From Acanthosepion pharaonis (taxonomy: Eukaryota > Mollusca > Cephalopoda > Sepiida > Sepiidae), in assembly GCA_903632075.3 (NCBI GenBank), contig CAHIKZ030003494.1, positions 22,501-86,500 of the forward strand: a DNA stretch of 64,000 nucleotides, written 5' to 3'. The position numbers and the translations under genes were made by a program. Under the pieces are notes generated by a model. That model was given only the letters and a program-made list of their open reading frames with translations. It was not told where the DNA came from and searched no databases. Shown here one piece after another: positions 45,241 through 57,060 of the stretch (position 1 is its first letter; each line of letters begins with the position of its first letter).

Positions 45241-46075
45241 TTGCCTTTAGCTCCCTGGTCTATTGGGGAGCGTTATATTTAAACATGCAAAAGCTTCAGT
45301 TCGGGTGTTTCTCCTATTTTGTTGTTCAATCGAGTCGAAAGACATTTGATCAAAATATTTGAATAGCTTAACACTTAGGCTCTGGTTTAGGGCATCTATG
45401 CGGTTGCAATGAGCCCAGTTGGTTTCTGATTGTGGCCCTCGATGTCTTCTCGGCACTGGACGCCTTAGCGTCATGTCTGGTCTAGGTTGCATTTTCTCCA
45501 TGTTCCCTTTTCATTTATTTATGCACGCTTTAACCCAGTGATTCTTTCGGTCGCATGCTGAGCACACTGTACCCAATGCTGGGCATCCTTGTTTGGTGTT
45601 GAGGTATTCCTTCCACATTGTCTGCATTTGGTATCGCTTGGGGTGTGCTTGATAGTGTCAAAACCTTTTCCTTTATGGTCCTAGCTAGCTTACGTAGTGT
45701 ATGAAAGCTTCGTGTACTCTGCATATGTTCAAAGCTTCCTGTACAGACAACATTTGGTGTTTCGTGAGGAGCTGTTTTTGTAGCTCAAGTTCGTCCCAAC
45801 AATAATCTGTTCGAGTAGTCGCTCTGCAGTTTCTTTTTCATCTCGAAATTTACATTTCTTTGCCTGTAAACAGTACCTTGCCAGAAAGTCTGCAATATCC
45901 TCAGAATCCTCCTGCATGAATTTCTGTAAGTAAAAACAAGCGATTCTGAAGTTTATTCGGAGCTCTAATTGTTCTAGGAACTTTTCTCGTACCACGGCCA
46001 ATTTCCGTCAGTCGGTCTCTTTCTCGAATTTCCATGAATTAAAACGTTGAAGGCCTTCTTCACACGACACTAACA
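45241..46075 (-). pseudogene. Ty3/gypsy element 4, gag
   Basis: Frame 46,001-45,729: FLEQLELRINFRIACFYLQK followed by DIADFLARYCLQAKKCKF and AERLLEQIIVGT, which follow the retrotransposon gag pattern. Downstream, 45,630-45,530 in another frame has C-x2-C/H-type residues (QCGRN, HWVQCAQH) consistent with zinc knuckles. An upstream piece near 46,070-46,010 reads CEEGLQRFNSWKFE. Frameshifts separate the parts. The start is not fixed. Confidence 0.65.
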
Positions 46076-46079
46076 ATGT

Positions 46080-46892
46080 GTGGTCAACCTGGTCTGAGCT
46101 TTTCATAGCCGGTCATACCACCGCTACGGAACAGATGTTACGGAACAAGACCGAGGATTCTCTCCACGCAACGGGGAGAGAAGGCCTCCGGCACGGAACA
46201 GATACTACAACCGCAGCATCTACACAAGATTTATTGCTCGAAAATACAGCAATTGTGGCACAAGGCCAAAAAGAGGGAATAGGTTGAGACTGGTCGTCAT
46301 TATCTTATACCTAGCTAATCCGACTCACGACCCATTCATTCGTTACAATTTACACATCCATCATAAAAACTCGTCCGTCATCATTCAGTCCTCAACACAC
46401 CACAATACCGCATACACACAGTGCGGGGTGGGACGGCTATAAAACATGACATAAAAAATTCGTGGATATAAAATTATATGATAAGCAGTGAGTGGGATGG
46501 AGAATGAAGCCGAAACCCAACTAAAATATAACAAAATACATAAATTAAAATAATTGATGTTAGAAGGACTCGTCCACCCCTCAAAAGAAATGAGTATTCT
46601 GTCTACAGACAAAATCAAGAGGCCCTCTCGCCAAGGCGGGGGGTAGGGGAGAGATAAAATAAGTACGGAACATGGGGAAAGAAAAAACTGATCCTGTCGA
46701 GATTAAAATAGGTGGCCAAAAAACAAACTCTGGAGATTGGGAATCTCAACTTGGATTATAACCAAAGAAGAACCCGGGAACAGGCCAGGAACAACACTTA
46801 CTCACATTAACTAGGTACACAAGAAGGGTCTATCCTAACCAGGGGTGGGGGTGGACCAACAGGAAGCTGTCTCGATGTGGTCTTAGGGAGAC
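46080..46892. other. Spacer: gypsy 4 upstream DNA and LINE B 3' tail
   Basis: No gene recognised. 46,080-46,290 is GC-richer and may be the gag N-terminal or leader region of element 4. 46,400-46,890 is probably the 3' UTR of LINE B, lying directly after its stop on the minus strand, with G-rich patches (near 46,635 and 46,845) like those in the LINE A 3' flank. Confidence 0.4.
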
Positions 46893-48588
46893 TTAAGGAA
46901 AATCAAAGCTATCCCCGTTCAGGCGAATCAGGCTCGCTGCAGTCACCCACATTTCGTTAAAATCTGTCGATGCCAAACGCTTTCTATCAGATCTGACCTT
47001 CAACCTGAGCTGATGCTCAAGGAATTCGACCAGATTCTGATAAGAATAGCGTTCACATCGCAAGATTTCCTCCTTCCGTGTCGTCCAAATCCCCATTCGA
47101 ATCGTGGTTAGCCGCAATAGAAACACCATCCGTTTCACCCCAGAATACGGGGGCGACAAATTGTCACACGTGATCAATGAGCACAAGCTTTTCGGGGGCG
47201 ATTCAAGCCATCAACTCGTCGACAAAGTCCTATGGGTGGGGGTGGGGGCAACCCGGGGACAATGGTAGAAGGCGTGCGCAACCGTTTCCTCTAAACCAAG
47301 TGACACCGTTCGCAGTTTGGCAAATCTGCCAAGCCCCATATAAAGATCTTGCCATTGAGAGATAGCCTATTCCGAACCAGTTGCCAGGTAAGCAAAAACT
47401 CAAGGTTGCTGAGGTAATCCGCCGCTGGCGCCCAAGACCAAAACGAACGAAACTCGTCCGCCGACAAGCCGAGCCAGGCACGTAGTGGATCCTTCGCGAC
47501 TCCTCCACTAGTTCACGATAGATAACTCTTCTATGCCGAAAAAGGTAACTGGGCCGAGGAATGGTCCTAAAGGCCAATCGTGATTCAAGGAGGAAACTCG
47601 ATTGATATCGGGGCGCACAGCCCTTGAGACGGGAGGAATGATAATAAGGAAGGAAAGGCAGCCTGGAAGCGAATTTGTGACTCTCCAAGTGCAGCATCCC
47701 CAGCCCCCTCCCATGACACGGACGTTGGGCACAGACTTCTCTGTCGACGTGATGTTTGCGTCTCGTCCACAAAATGGACGAGAGCAAAGGCTCGATTGCT
47801 TTCTTACGTTCCTTAGAGAGAGGAAGTACAGACAAGTGGTAAACGACAAGAGGAAAGACGTAAGCGGCACACACCTCTGCCCTGCCCTTCAATGACAACC
47901 TCCTTCAGCGTCAAATCTCGACTGACGCCTGTACTTCTGACCAATTTTTCTCCAGCTGGAGATCGGTTGCAAACCACACTTCAAGAACGCGGACAGGACC
48001 GTCCGTCCAAGTAAAGGGCTCCGGAAGATCCTTTCCAGGCACCTAACCGCAAGCCGGAAGACTTATCGCGGTTAATCTTGGCCTCCATAATCTTTTCGTA
48101 CCGTTCAAGCGCCTTCAGTACCACCTCAGTCACTGCGGGACGACACGAAAGTAGATACGTCATTGGCGTACGCGGAAACCCTGGCTCGTGCCCCACCAGG
48201 GACAGCGATTCCACGTAGGCCGGATTGCACGCCCTGTCCATCAGCCGGCGAAGGAGAGGCTCCAACGCCAAAGTGTAAAATAAGGGCAACCCTGACGAAC
48301 CGACAGAGATAGCGCAACACTGGTGGAGTGATACAGGAGGCTAATTCACCGGCAGAAGTCGGGTTTGAATCCGGCGGCATACAGGACAGCAGCCAGGTAG
48401 TGATGGTCGACCCTATCAAATGCCTTGGACTGATCCAAATTGATCAGCGTGGCTTGCTCGTCGTCTTTTACTCCCTCTAGGATCGGGCGGATCAGATGCA
48501 GATTGCTCTGAATTGTCACAGCGCAAGTCTGCTCGGGTCCCAACAGAATCTCGGCAACTATCTGCAAGTTCTCCGTTAAATCTTTCTG
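46893..48588 (-). pseudogene. Tx1-like LINE B, truncated ORF2
   Basis: A diverged relative of LINE A ORF2. Matching blocks in order are GPEQTCAV (A: DSEQTCAV), INLDQSKAFDRVDHHYLAAV, TLALEPLLRRLMD, SAYANDVSTFV, NRDKSSGLRLGA, SLKGRAEVC, and the C-terminal WTTRKEEILRCE stretch. The catalytic Y-A-D-D is Y-A-N-D here. Frameshifts are frequent. The 5' side is cut at about 48,588 within the RT, so the endonuclease and ORF1 are missing, as in typical 5'-truncated LINE insertions. It retains Gln in LDQSK, where LINE A has TAG. It abuts the gypsy element 5 fragment. Confidence 0.85.
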
Positions 48589-48589
48589 T

Positions 48590-48910
48590 GTTTAGCAGAG
48601 TTGACACACCTATATATCGATATAGTTGGACCATTACCAGAAGCAAATGGTCATTCCTATATACAGGACCTTTTCAAGTAGTGGACAGACAACAAAAATA
48701 TTTTACTAGAAATGGCAAACAAGACATTGTCGCCATAAAACCGGCATACTTGGATTTGCCTACAAAAAACAGTACGACGGAACATACATCTTGAACTGGC
48801 ACAGACGAGCAACAACCAGTTTCAACAAATCAAGACACATACAAAAATGTAACAACGAAATCTGGCATAAAAGTCACTTGGCCTACCAAATTTAAAAACG
48901 TGTTACACAT
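48590..48910 (+). pseudogene. Ty3/gypsy element 5, integrase scraps and pol end
   Basis: Starts with HLYIDIVGPLPEANGHSY (about 48,608-48,660), the first-Asp block of the integrase core. After only a few bases it jumps, with a frame change, to YTGPFQVVDRQQKYF and IAIKPAYLDLP, the integrase C-terminal block. The second Asp and the Glu are missing, so the core was deleted. It continues to TWPTKFKNVLH near 48,880, typical of the end of pol. The group is the same as elements 1 and 3. Confidence 0.75.
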
Positions 48911-49370
48911 ATTGATTAAATATTTTTCAATATTCATCAATCTGAGGGGATATTATAGGAAATAAACCCTATTTCCAAAACAAGTGCATGCCCACTCTAT
49001 TTTTCTCAAACCTACTTTCGGAAATGCGAGTTCTCCAAGCCGTTCAAACACAAGAGAAGACGTGGTTACACAACGTGTTGAAAGAAACATGTCCCCGACT
49101 TCAAATAGCAACAGCAGTCATGGTCAGTGAATCTTCGATGATGCTCAGTCTTTTCTCGACCATAGCTTTTTACTGTAGATCAACTACTCAAGTCACAAGT
49201 CTTCTCAACCACAGATTTTTTTTTTTTTTTTACTGGGGACCAACTTTTCTAATCTACAGTGTAGACCAACTACCCAAAGACTTTAACTCGAGTAAAAACT
49301 ATTTTTACTCCTTTTTTACTCTTTTGAATTCATGTTCAGAGGTCATATTTTTGTATTTTGATTGATTTAT
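48911..49370 (+). other. Possible polypurine tract and LTR start
   Basis: CTGAGGGGA (about 48,934-48,944), just after the pol end, is a plausible polypurine tract. The following TATTATAGGAAATAAACCC could be a mutated LTR start (normally TG). There is no second LTR copy. The rest to 49,370 has no recognised feature. Confidence 0.35.
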
Positions 49371-49749
49371 TTAACAGGCATACTCATGTTTTCTTTATTT
49401 TCATTTAATTATTGTTTGGAATTCGGACGCTCAGTGTGTTACAGTTAATATATAAAGTACTTGGACGATTGAATTTCCTATAGCACTACCTAAAATAAAT
49501 GTTCCAAAAGTGCCACATTTTACCTTATTAAAAAAAAAGAAAATTCAGATTAATGTAGTTACCTCCAATAATTCAGTATACCTAAGGTTTAAATGAATTT
49601 GCATAAATGACAAATATTTCTTGAAGCTTTTCATTTTAGTTTAAATTAAATTTTCTAATTCCAGAAAGCAAAATACTGTGGTGTAATTCAAATAGAAATT
49701 ACAATAATTTTTAGTTGGTTTAATTTCTTTTTTCAGAAAAAAACAAGCG

Positions 49750-49900
49750 AAACTGTCATTTTGACATATTTGTAAACGAATGTTAATTCTCAATTTTAAA
49801 AATCTTGCAAAAGTGAAATATATTTCTGAAACGCTATTTGCGGAAAATTAGCAAATAAAATAATCTGTTCTGAAACAAATATTACTTACAGCATCAAAGG
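49750..49900 (-). repeat. Dispersed AT-rich repeat, copy 3
   Basis: On the - strand it reads GTAAGTAATATTTGTTTCAG, then GCTAATTTTCC, then TTTCACTTTTGC, in the same order as the copy at 11,500-11,660. GTAAGT also resembles a splice donor, but the shared context argues for a repeat. Confidence 0.5.
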
Positions 49901-52183
49901 TATCCGTATCGTCTTTTCTTTTGGTTTTCGATTTTATATATTTTTCAGTTATTTTTCAAGGACTTATCTTTAAAAAATACGCAATTGAAAATCATTAAAT
50001 CAGAAGTGGAGTGCAAGCGCACAAATAAATTTCTTTACATTTTGAAAAGAAATTACTTTAAAAATAAATTCTCTTTTACATAAATACTAAAAAATTTATT
50101 AAAATATTCATCTTCTGTAAAATTAGATAAATTTTGGGAGATTTTTGAAAATCGATGTTATGACTCGAAAAGGCAATGATAGTGTTTGCTTAAAAAAACA
50201 TTTTTAAACGCAAATATCTCCGATTTCGTTTTAAATATAGAAATAATATTAAATTTTTTTTTATTCTTTAGCATAAAAAAAAAAACTGACTATAAAAGTA
50301 AATTTTATTTTTATACGTGTAAGTTTTATTGTTCAATTTCCGCGATGAAAATTGGAGATACCTTCACAAAAGAACATAGGGTCAGAAAACGGAAGAGTTA
50401 GCTCTTCTAGCGGATTGCTGAATGAACTCGAAAGATGATTCACAAACTAATTGGAAATTGCCATCACACCAAACAAAAATAAAAAAGGGAATATAGGTGG
50501 TTTATATTCATTTTTGAAGTAGGTAATGGTTCAGAAGTCTGGAAGACTCTGAAATCAAAAGAATTAATTATTGGAATTAAATAAATATGACGCCACATTT
50601 TAAAATCAACAAAAATACCGATGAGAGAGTGCAGTTAATTGGTAATTATTAATGAATATTGCTATTTATTTACTTTGATCCACACCGAAATTATTACGTA
50701 TGAAAATTATCATCATCATGTGATTATCTACAAAACAAGTAGTACAATTAAAAAATAACGTCGCTCGCTAAGAAACGATAGTGAATATTATTAACATTGG
50801 TCTGGAAGCAACACTACCCTGATGATAGCGATTGTCGTAGTACAAGCATCAATTGCCATCACTACTTACACTAAAAAGTAGTACTGCTACTGGTGTCGTT
50901 AACATTAGTTTTAGCTCGACGCTAGCGTACTCGACTGGACCTTCAGCTGTATATTTCATTTTACTGTAAGTATAATCATCTGTAGCTGCGGATGTTGGCT
51001 TTTTTCCACTAATTCATCTATTTTGCATGCAACTTCTAGGATTGTTTCCCTCTGATTATTGTGTTTTTTGATTAAACATTTCAAAGCTCGGGTTTATTTG
51101 GGAGGGCTAAGAGTTGAAAAATAAACTAAAGAAAACTATGAGAACCAACAGCACTTACCATTTAAAAATATTTTGCAGAAATATTTAAATTTGCTTTTTC
51201 AATAAATATTTTTGGGAAAACTCTTCTGTATAACAAAAAAAAAATATTTATAACCAAAAGTATTTTTTTAAAAAACAAAAGTTGGATTAAAAAACTAATT
51301 CTAAAGCAAACAATTTTTGTTTTAAAGATTGAAATTAAAAAATTAAGTAAAAAAAGTAAATAAATCGTATTAAATTACGCATATTTCTTTTAATGTGTCA
51401 AAGTTTATTACCATTTTATTTTCTCATAAAATAATTAAAAAAAAATTACTATATTAATAAAGTACAGTACAAACAATAATAGCAACAGGTGTTTTTAGTT
51501 GATGATCTCAACTATAACTATTTTTTTAGTCTCTTCTTATCGAGCCACGTGAGTGCAAACTAAAATAAAGTCTTTTAAGTTTATAATGTCCTGATTCTGA
51601 TTTTTTTCCTGTTCATCTTCTAATTTGAGTGTAACATTTTGCTTTTAGTTTTAATTTTTCTCTTTTAAAAAAACAGCGAGTTTCATAGTTAAAGCAAGCT
51701 TTATTCTTTCTGGTTTTACTTACAGTTGAGTACAGTGTTGTATACTGTACAGTGTACATACATGCATTTGTTATTTAATAATTTTACTTTTTAACAATAC
51801 CTGTCAGTGTTAATTCCTTCTTAAACAGAAACAATTTTTGAGATTAGAAAAAAGTAAAAATTAATTTTACAGAAATAATTTTTTTTCTTACGCAGAATTA
51901 AAAAAAAAAAAAAAAGACACGAAAAAATTCCTTCCCTTATTTTATGTATTTTCTGCAATGTTTCATAATTTTATTTCTTTAAAGATTAAAAAGTAAAATA
52001 TCGAAATTTTACCGAGTTGGGCGGTGTCTTGAGTTTACAGTTTACTTTTCTTTTCATTCTAGCTTTCGAATGATGTCACTACAAGAAAAATGACGTAATA
52101 ATAGCAGTTAGTTAGTTGTGGAAAGTTAAATTAGTGAATATTAATACAAAAACAAAGGAAATACAACCAAACAATAACGTGAA

Positions 52184-52301
52184 GAGAGAGAGAGAGAAAA
52201 ATAACCAGAAAATTCGTAATGTACTTATTACTAAGAAAAGGCGATAAAGTTGGAACCGGTGCGGCAAAGTGTATTTAAAGAAGAGAGAGAGAGAGAGAGA
52301 A
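52184..52301. repeat. Two (AG)n runs
   Basis: GAGAGAGAGAGAGA near 52,184-52,197 and a longer AG run near 52,281-52,300. Confidence 0.9.
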
Positions 52302-53894
52302 AAAACAAAAAAAAGGCCTCTTCGTTACAAGTTTTTTTTCTTTTTTTGGTCCTTCTCTTTGAATTTAAACGCGTCTGCCAGCTTTTTTATTTCCCCACAC
52401 CGCCGTTCTGAAAAGAAAGAACAAAACTTTTCACTCCCACTCACATCATTTAAAAATCGTGTTTTTTGGGGCTTTTTTTTATGTGTCTCTAAAGAAAGAT
52501 TTTATTTTTCACATTTTTTGTTGCGACATTTATCATTTGCAAATTCCCTGGTGAAAGAAAATAAAGCAACAGTCCAGTAATTCTACGAAGAAAGTATATT
52601 TAAGTTTTTTTTAGATAGTTTGAACCGTTTTTTTCTTTTTTTGTTGTTAATTTATCTATAAGTTCAAAATTTTTGTTTTGAAAGCATAAGAGGCCAAATC
52701 AGTGTTTCTACTACTTGTCAATTCGTGTATTTGTTCATTATGCGTTTTTCGTTTTTTCTGATGCGTACACCGTTGTTCAACATTCCTTCCACAGGATGCA
52801 AATTAAATTTTTTGTGTGTTATGCACTTTACGTGTGTTTATCCGCAATAAATCCATAACGCGTACACGAAATAAACATTTTCTTCTAAACGACTTGGTAG
52901 GGCCGTTATTATGCACGTATAATTTTGATTTGTAAATATTTGATTTTACTGGTAAAATCTTAAAGTTCTAATCTAATTCAACTTTTTATGAAATTCTTAC
53001 TATGTGGACACAGCTTTCCTTCATTAAAACGAAAAAAAAACCCTTACTACGACAGTCACATCACATGCATGTAAAAATTAGTTAATTGTAAACAATTGAA
53101 AAAAAAATTTAGTCTGTAATGTAATGTTTTACGATGTTCACAAATTTATTTATGCGCAAAAATGAGGGAATATTTGTTTCTGCATAATTTCCATGTAAAG
53201 ACGTATTTTCCGTCTGACTGGTAAAATTTTAAAAGCAAATTTTTTTTTTTTTTTATTAATTCCCTAGATGGCCAAAAAAACCAGTGACATAACCCGCCGT
53301 GTTATAAAGTATTATGACTAAAAAGTAAAAACGTTGATTAATGTAATTTTAATGATTTTGCAAAATAGGTACATTGGCGTAGTTTAGAATCTTGATGCGA
53401 CAGATTATAAATGTCTACGATTATGATTAGTAGATTAATTATGGATGATGGATTTAGGATGAAAAAAAACAAAAAAAAACGCATTGGATAAGAAGAGTAC
53501 AAAATGAAATGAGTTTCTGTTTGTCGATTAACTTTTTCTGGGCCGAGAAACGGTAAACGAAAACAAACCTGCCTCTACCAACATTAAACGAAGAAAAAAA
53601 AACGCATTCCATTATTAATATTTTTTTTTTTTTTTTTTTTTTTTTAGTTTTCTCATTTTTTTTCTCACCCACTTCAGTATTTTCCATGAAAATAGTTATT
53701 TTTTTGTTACTTTTTTTTTTGTCTTTGTTGAACATGTCATTGTTTACTTTTTTTCTTTTGAAGCACATATTCAACTTTTATTTCAGCTTTTAAAAATGAC
53801 ATTCTCTTTAAAAGTAAAACGGATAGAATCCCTTGGCAAATTCCTCCTAATTGGATCACTTTTTTTCTTTTTTACACTAGAAGAAATTGTTTTA

Positions 53895-54195
53895 TTTATT
53901 TATTTTTTTAGCTTCTTTCGATTCGTCCTTTTTTTTAGTTTTCTTTTTAAGCAACCAACAAAGTCATAATCTTCCAGTCCAGTCGGATCCAAGAATAAAT
54001 ACGTAGTAAATAAAATATATACTATCATGGTTACTAGCAACAATAATTCCGGGGCAGTATCTACTACACCATCCGCACATCCAAGCTTACCGCACCTGGA
54101 ATTACTAAGCAAGCAGTCACCTATCTATGTAATGATTAGGCTCGACGTTGCTTAACTTCTGTAATCGTACGGGAAATAGTCGTTACTTAGGATAA
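53895..54195 (-). mobile_element. 5S-rRNA-derived SINE-like unit (or 5S pseudogene)
   Basis: Reading leftwards from about 54,175: CCCGTACGATTACAGAAG, then GTTAAGCAACGTCGAGCCT (the 5S box A region), then TAGATAGGTGACTGCTTG (box C region), then TTCCAGGTGCGGTAAGCTT, the 5S 3' end at about 54,083. The order and spacing match an animal 5S rRNA, with mutations. The first 35-40 nt of 5S are hardly recognisable. Downstream on the same strand a body of about 150 bp leads to an A-rich AAAATAAATAAATAAAAC tail near 53,895-53,910, which suggests a SINE with a 5S head and not a bare pseudogene. Pol III would use the internal boxes. Confidence 0.7.
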
Positions 54196-54640
54196 GAAGA
54201 ATAAGAATATTCTTAGAATATAAACAAGCTTTAGAGAAATTACTCACTATCATAAAGTTATTTGTTTGCTGTAAATGTAAATCCTACTTAAACAAGAAAA
54301 AAAAAAATGTTTTTTTTAATGTAGTAAACATGCCATATTTTACCTTGTCTTTTTTTAACCATATTTGATGAAAGCGGGTTTAGTTATAAATTTACAAGTG
54401 TTTCACGAAACAGCTGAATTATGGATGATCAGAAATGACAAAAAATCAACAAACTATGGCAAAGTTTAAAAAAACTATTTAACTGATAGATAAAACACCC
54501 GTCTAGTAATAATACTAATACCCATGTACTCTGTTTATAATTTCAGTAACTAGTCTTGTACATATGTATCTGTTCATGTAGATATTTCAAAACTAACTAA
54601 CATAAATCATCATTACTACTGTACTTTGAGAGTTGCTTAA
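54196..54640. other. Spacer
   Basis: AT-rich. No feature recognised. Confidence 0.6.
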
Positions 54641-55620
54641 GCCTTGCATTGTGTTAATTTTAAAAACTTTTCGGACAAAATAATACCATTGAACCACAAC
54701 AAAGAATTTCTACTGCCACCATTTACACTCCTTCCAAATGCTGAAAAGCAATTTGACCCTGATAAAGAATTTGAGGTAGAAACAGATGCTAGTCAATACT
54801 GCATAGCTGCAACTTTAAATCAACAAGGCTGACCTGTTGCATTCTTTTCTCGTATTCTCTAAATCCTAATAAAATCAAACATCACGCTCTCAAAAAGGAA
54901 GCTGTGGCCATAGTCGAAGCTCTATGGAAGTGGCGTCACTTTCTACTTGGCAGACACTTCAGAATCATTAGCTTTATGTCCAATAACATTAGGAAATCAA
55001 AGATAAAAAATTTAAAAAATATGCTGTTGGCGCATCAAGCTGTCCCAGTTTAAATTCAGCATCATTTATTGTCCAGTAACTGAAAATAATGCTGCTCGTA
55101 ATTTTTCTCGCATCTCTGCTCTCACTCACATGTTGCAAGACCCCTGCTACACTTCTGGGAATTAATCCTCACTATGCTCATGTACATCGACCTTCCAGCA
55201 TCGAAACAAATCATCTCTAGTTGTAGTCTTGAGAGTCCTGCGTGTGAAAACAAAGAAACCAATGCTCCCAGTCGAGTCAATGCTGAAGAAGAAAAAACTC
55301 ACCAAATCAGAACAAAAGTCGTCTAGAACACAAAGAATTTCCTACAAATTCAGAGACTTTATAAATGTGTTATACCATATGTCCCAATCCTCATAAATAC
55401 GTTGAACACTATTGTAAGTGGGGGCAATAATGCTCTCTAAGTAGTCCACCACCTACTTTATGCTACTGGCAAGTATTTTGTTGATGTTATAAAAATTACC
55501 ATTTCATTTCCAACCTCCATTTGGTTATTCCTCATTCAGCAACTTTTTCTCGGTTACAACAAACTGGATAGAAGACTAACAATTCCTCCACCCTCCTTTT
55601 AATACTTCTTGAAGGGGAAA
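54641..55620 (+). pseudogene. Ty3/gypsy element 6, RNase H and pol remnant
   Basis: 54,650-54,835 encodes the RT-RNase H junction: FEVETDASQYCIAATLNQQG carries the first RNase H Asp. Then come VAFFSRIL, KKEAVAIVEALWKWRHFLLG with the Glu (about 54,890-54,950), SQFKFSIIYCP and NNAARNFSRIS (the N-x-A-A-D-x-F-S-R-I end with the Asp replaced). Beyond 55,200 only faint pol traces remain. Integrase is not recognisable. The element ends in a polypurine tract and LTR immediately to the right. Confidence 0.8.
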
Positions 55621-55621
55621 A
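55611..55621 (+). promoter_or_regulatory. Polypurine tract of gypsy element 6
   Basis: GAAGGGGAAAA directly before the TG of the LTR. This is the standard position of the plus-strand primer. Confidence 0.75.
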
Positions 55622-55841
55622 TGTTGTAAATTATCACCTTCCCTTAGATTATTCCTACCCTTGTCTGACTCTACTGTATTGCAAAGACACACCTAATTAT
55701 TCCCCCTTCCTGTTAGGCGAAAGACTCCTAAAAAGACCTCCATGTTTATTTGTACATAATGTGTGTATTTGTTTGGTATTTAAAACCTATACTAACAGTC
55801 TTCTAGTCTTGCGTTCATTTTAACTCGCAGAATTTGTTACA
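55622..55841 (+). repeat. 3' LTR of gypsy element 6
   Basis: About 220 bp, beginning TGTTGTAAAT and ending TTTGTTACA, so the ends form the inverted TGT...ACA pair. It follows a perfect polypurine tract. No 5' LTR or second copy was found in the window, so the 5' part of the element was lost or lies elsewhere. Confidence 0.7.
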
Positions 55842-56935
55842 GATTTTTTTTTACATTTGCTACATCAACATTCTTCCACCTGAGTTTTTTGTTTTGAAAA
55901 GTTCTGTTTAGCCAGAAAAAAAAAATGAAATGTTTTACACAAAATTAATTTTCATGTCTATAGGCTTACTGATGAAAGTATTCATTATTAAAAATAAAAA
56001 AAACTATTCACTTTGACTATGGTAAGTAATTCATGACTATATTCATTTCAAATTTAACTTTATAAATATTGATTTTATTTTTTTAGATTGTAAAAGTTAT
56101 ATAAATGATACATAAAAAATAGGTTCTTCTTTATGGAACACAATAAAAGAAGTCATCAATAGTCAATCATTACTGTATGTTTGGGTTTATTAAGCATTTA
56201 GTTATTTTATGTATAGTAACAAGAGGTAATTGAAAAATATAAATTAAGAACTGATGTACTTCCAGCAAAAATAGGAAACTATTTGTTCCCCTTCTCATTG
56301 TTTAGAATTTAATTCTCATTTTTAATCATGCATTTTAACTTAATTTCTATTTTTATTTTTGTTCTTTTTTGGTGAGTAGGCAAATCAGTTTCAAATTTCA
56401 TCTGAACAGCCAAAATATGAGTTGCAAGCATTATTGAAATGGAATTAAAATTGAAAAATATTAGTGTTAGTGATGCAGGAAAACAATTCAACAGAAAAAA
56501 AATGAGTTAAATGATCAGATCATTTTAGAATACTGAAATTAGATTCAATAAAGTAGGTAGAAATGAAGAATGTAAGGCAAGAATATATCTGGGTAACAAG
56601 CTTGAAATTTTGAGATTAAACAATTTATAAAACTTTATATGAGAATGTTTTGGTGGGGTCTCCTTAAATCAGAAGTGATATTTGAGGTTTAGAGATTTAG
56701 AAAGATAATAAACATGTAAAAAAATCCCTATATCCCTGAAGAGAAAAGAGGGAACCACTTGTAATCACACCTCAAAACAAATCATATCAAAACTGAAGTA
56801 GATACTATGTAATAAAATTGCAAATTTACATGTGCTGAGACAGGAATTAAAATGTAAGAATATAGATTTTGCTTCTTTAGGTCAACTGCTAGTATGTTAA
56901 GTTATTGCTGAAAAAGTTTTGACAAACTTTAAATA
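55842..56935. other. AT-rich spacer
   Basis: No gene, RNA gene or element end recognised. Confidence 0.6.
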
Positions 56936-56939
56936 AGAA

Positions 56940-57060
56940 TGATGATGTGTGGGTTATTGCTTTAGATATCTTGAAGGCATTTGACCATGGTGTTCTTTAC
57001 TAAAGGCCAAGTCATAGTGCAACTTGCACCCAGGACTGGAGACCTATCTCAGATTTTATC
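56940..57060 (+). pseudogene. LINE RT motif A trace
   Basis: VIALDILKAFDHGVLY matches RT motif A of CR1/Jockey-type LINEs (A-L-D-x-S-K-A-F-D-x-V). Only about 40 residues can be followed. It may be the upstream part of the LINE at 59.2-60.4 kb, separated by later insertions. Confidence 0.5.

Larger units (their letters stand above)
49371..53890. other. AT-rich gene-free DNA
   Basis: More than 4 kb of AT-rich sequence without a recognised coding exon, RNA gene or element end, apart from the dispersed repeat near 49.8 kb. Long A or T runs occur near 51,900, 53,235 and 53,620, and (AG)n runs near 52,184 and 52,281. TGACGTAA near 52,091 is an isolated CRE-like site. It could be intronic or intergenic. 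Confidence 0.6.
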
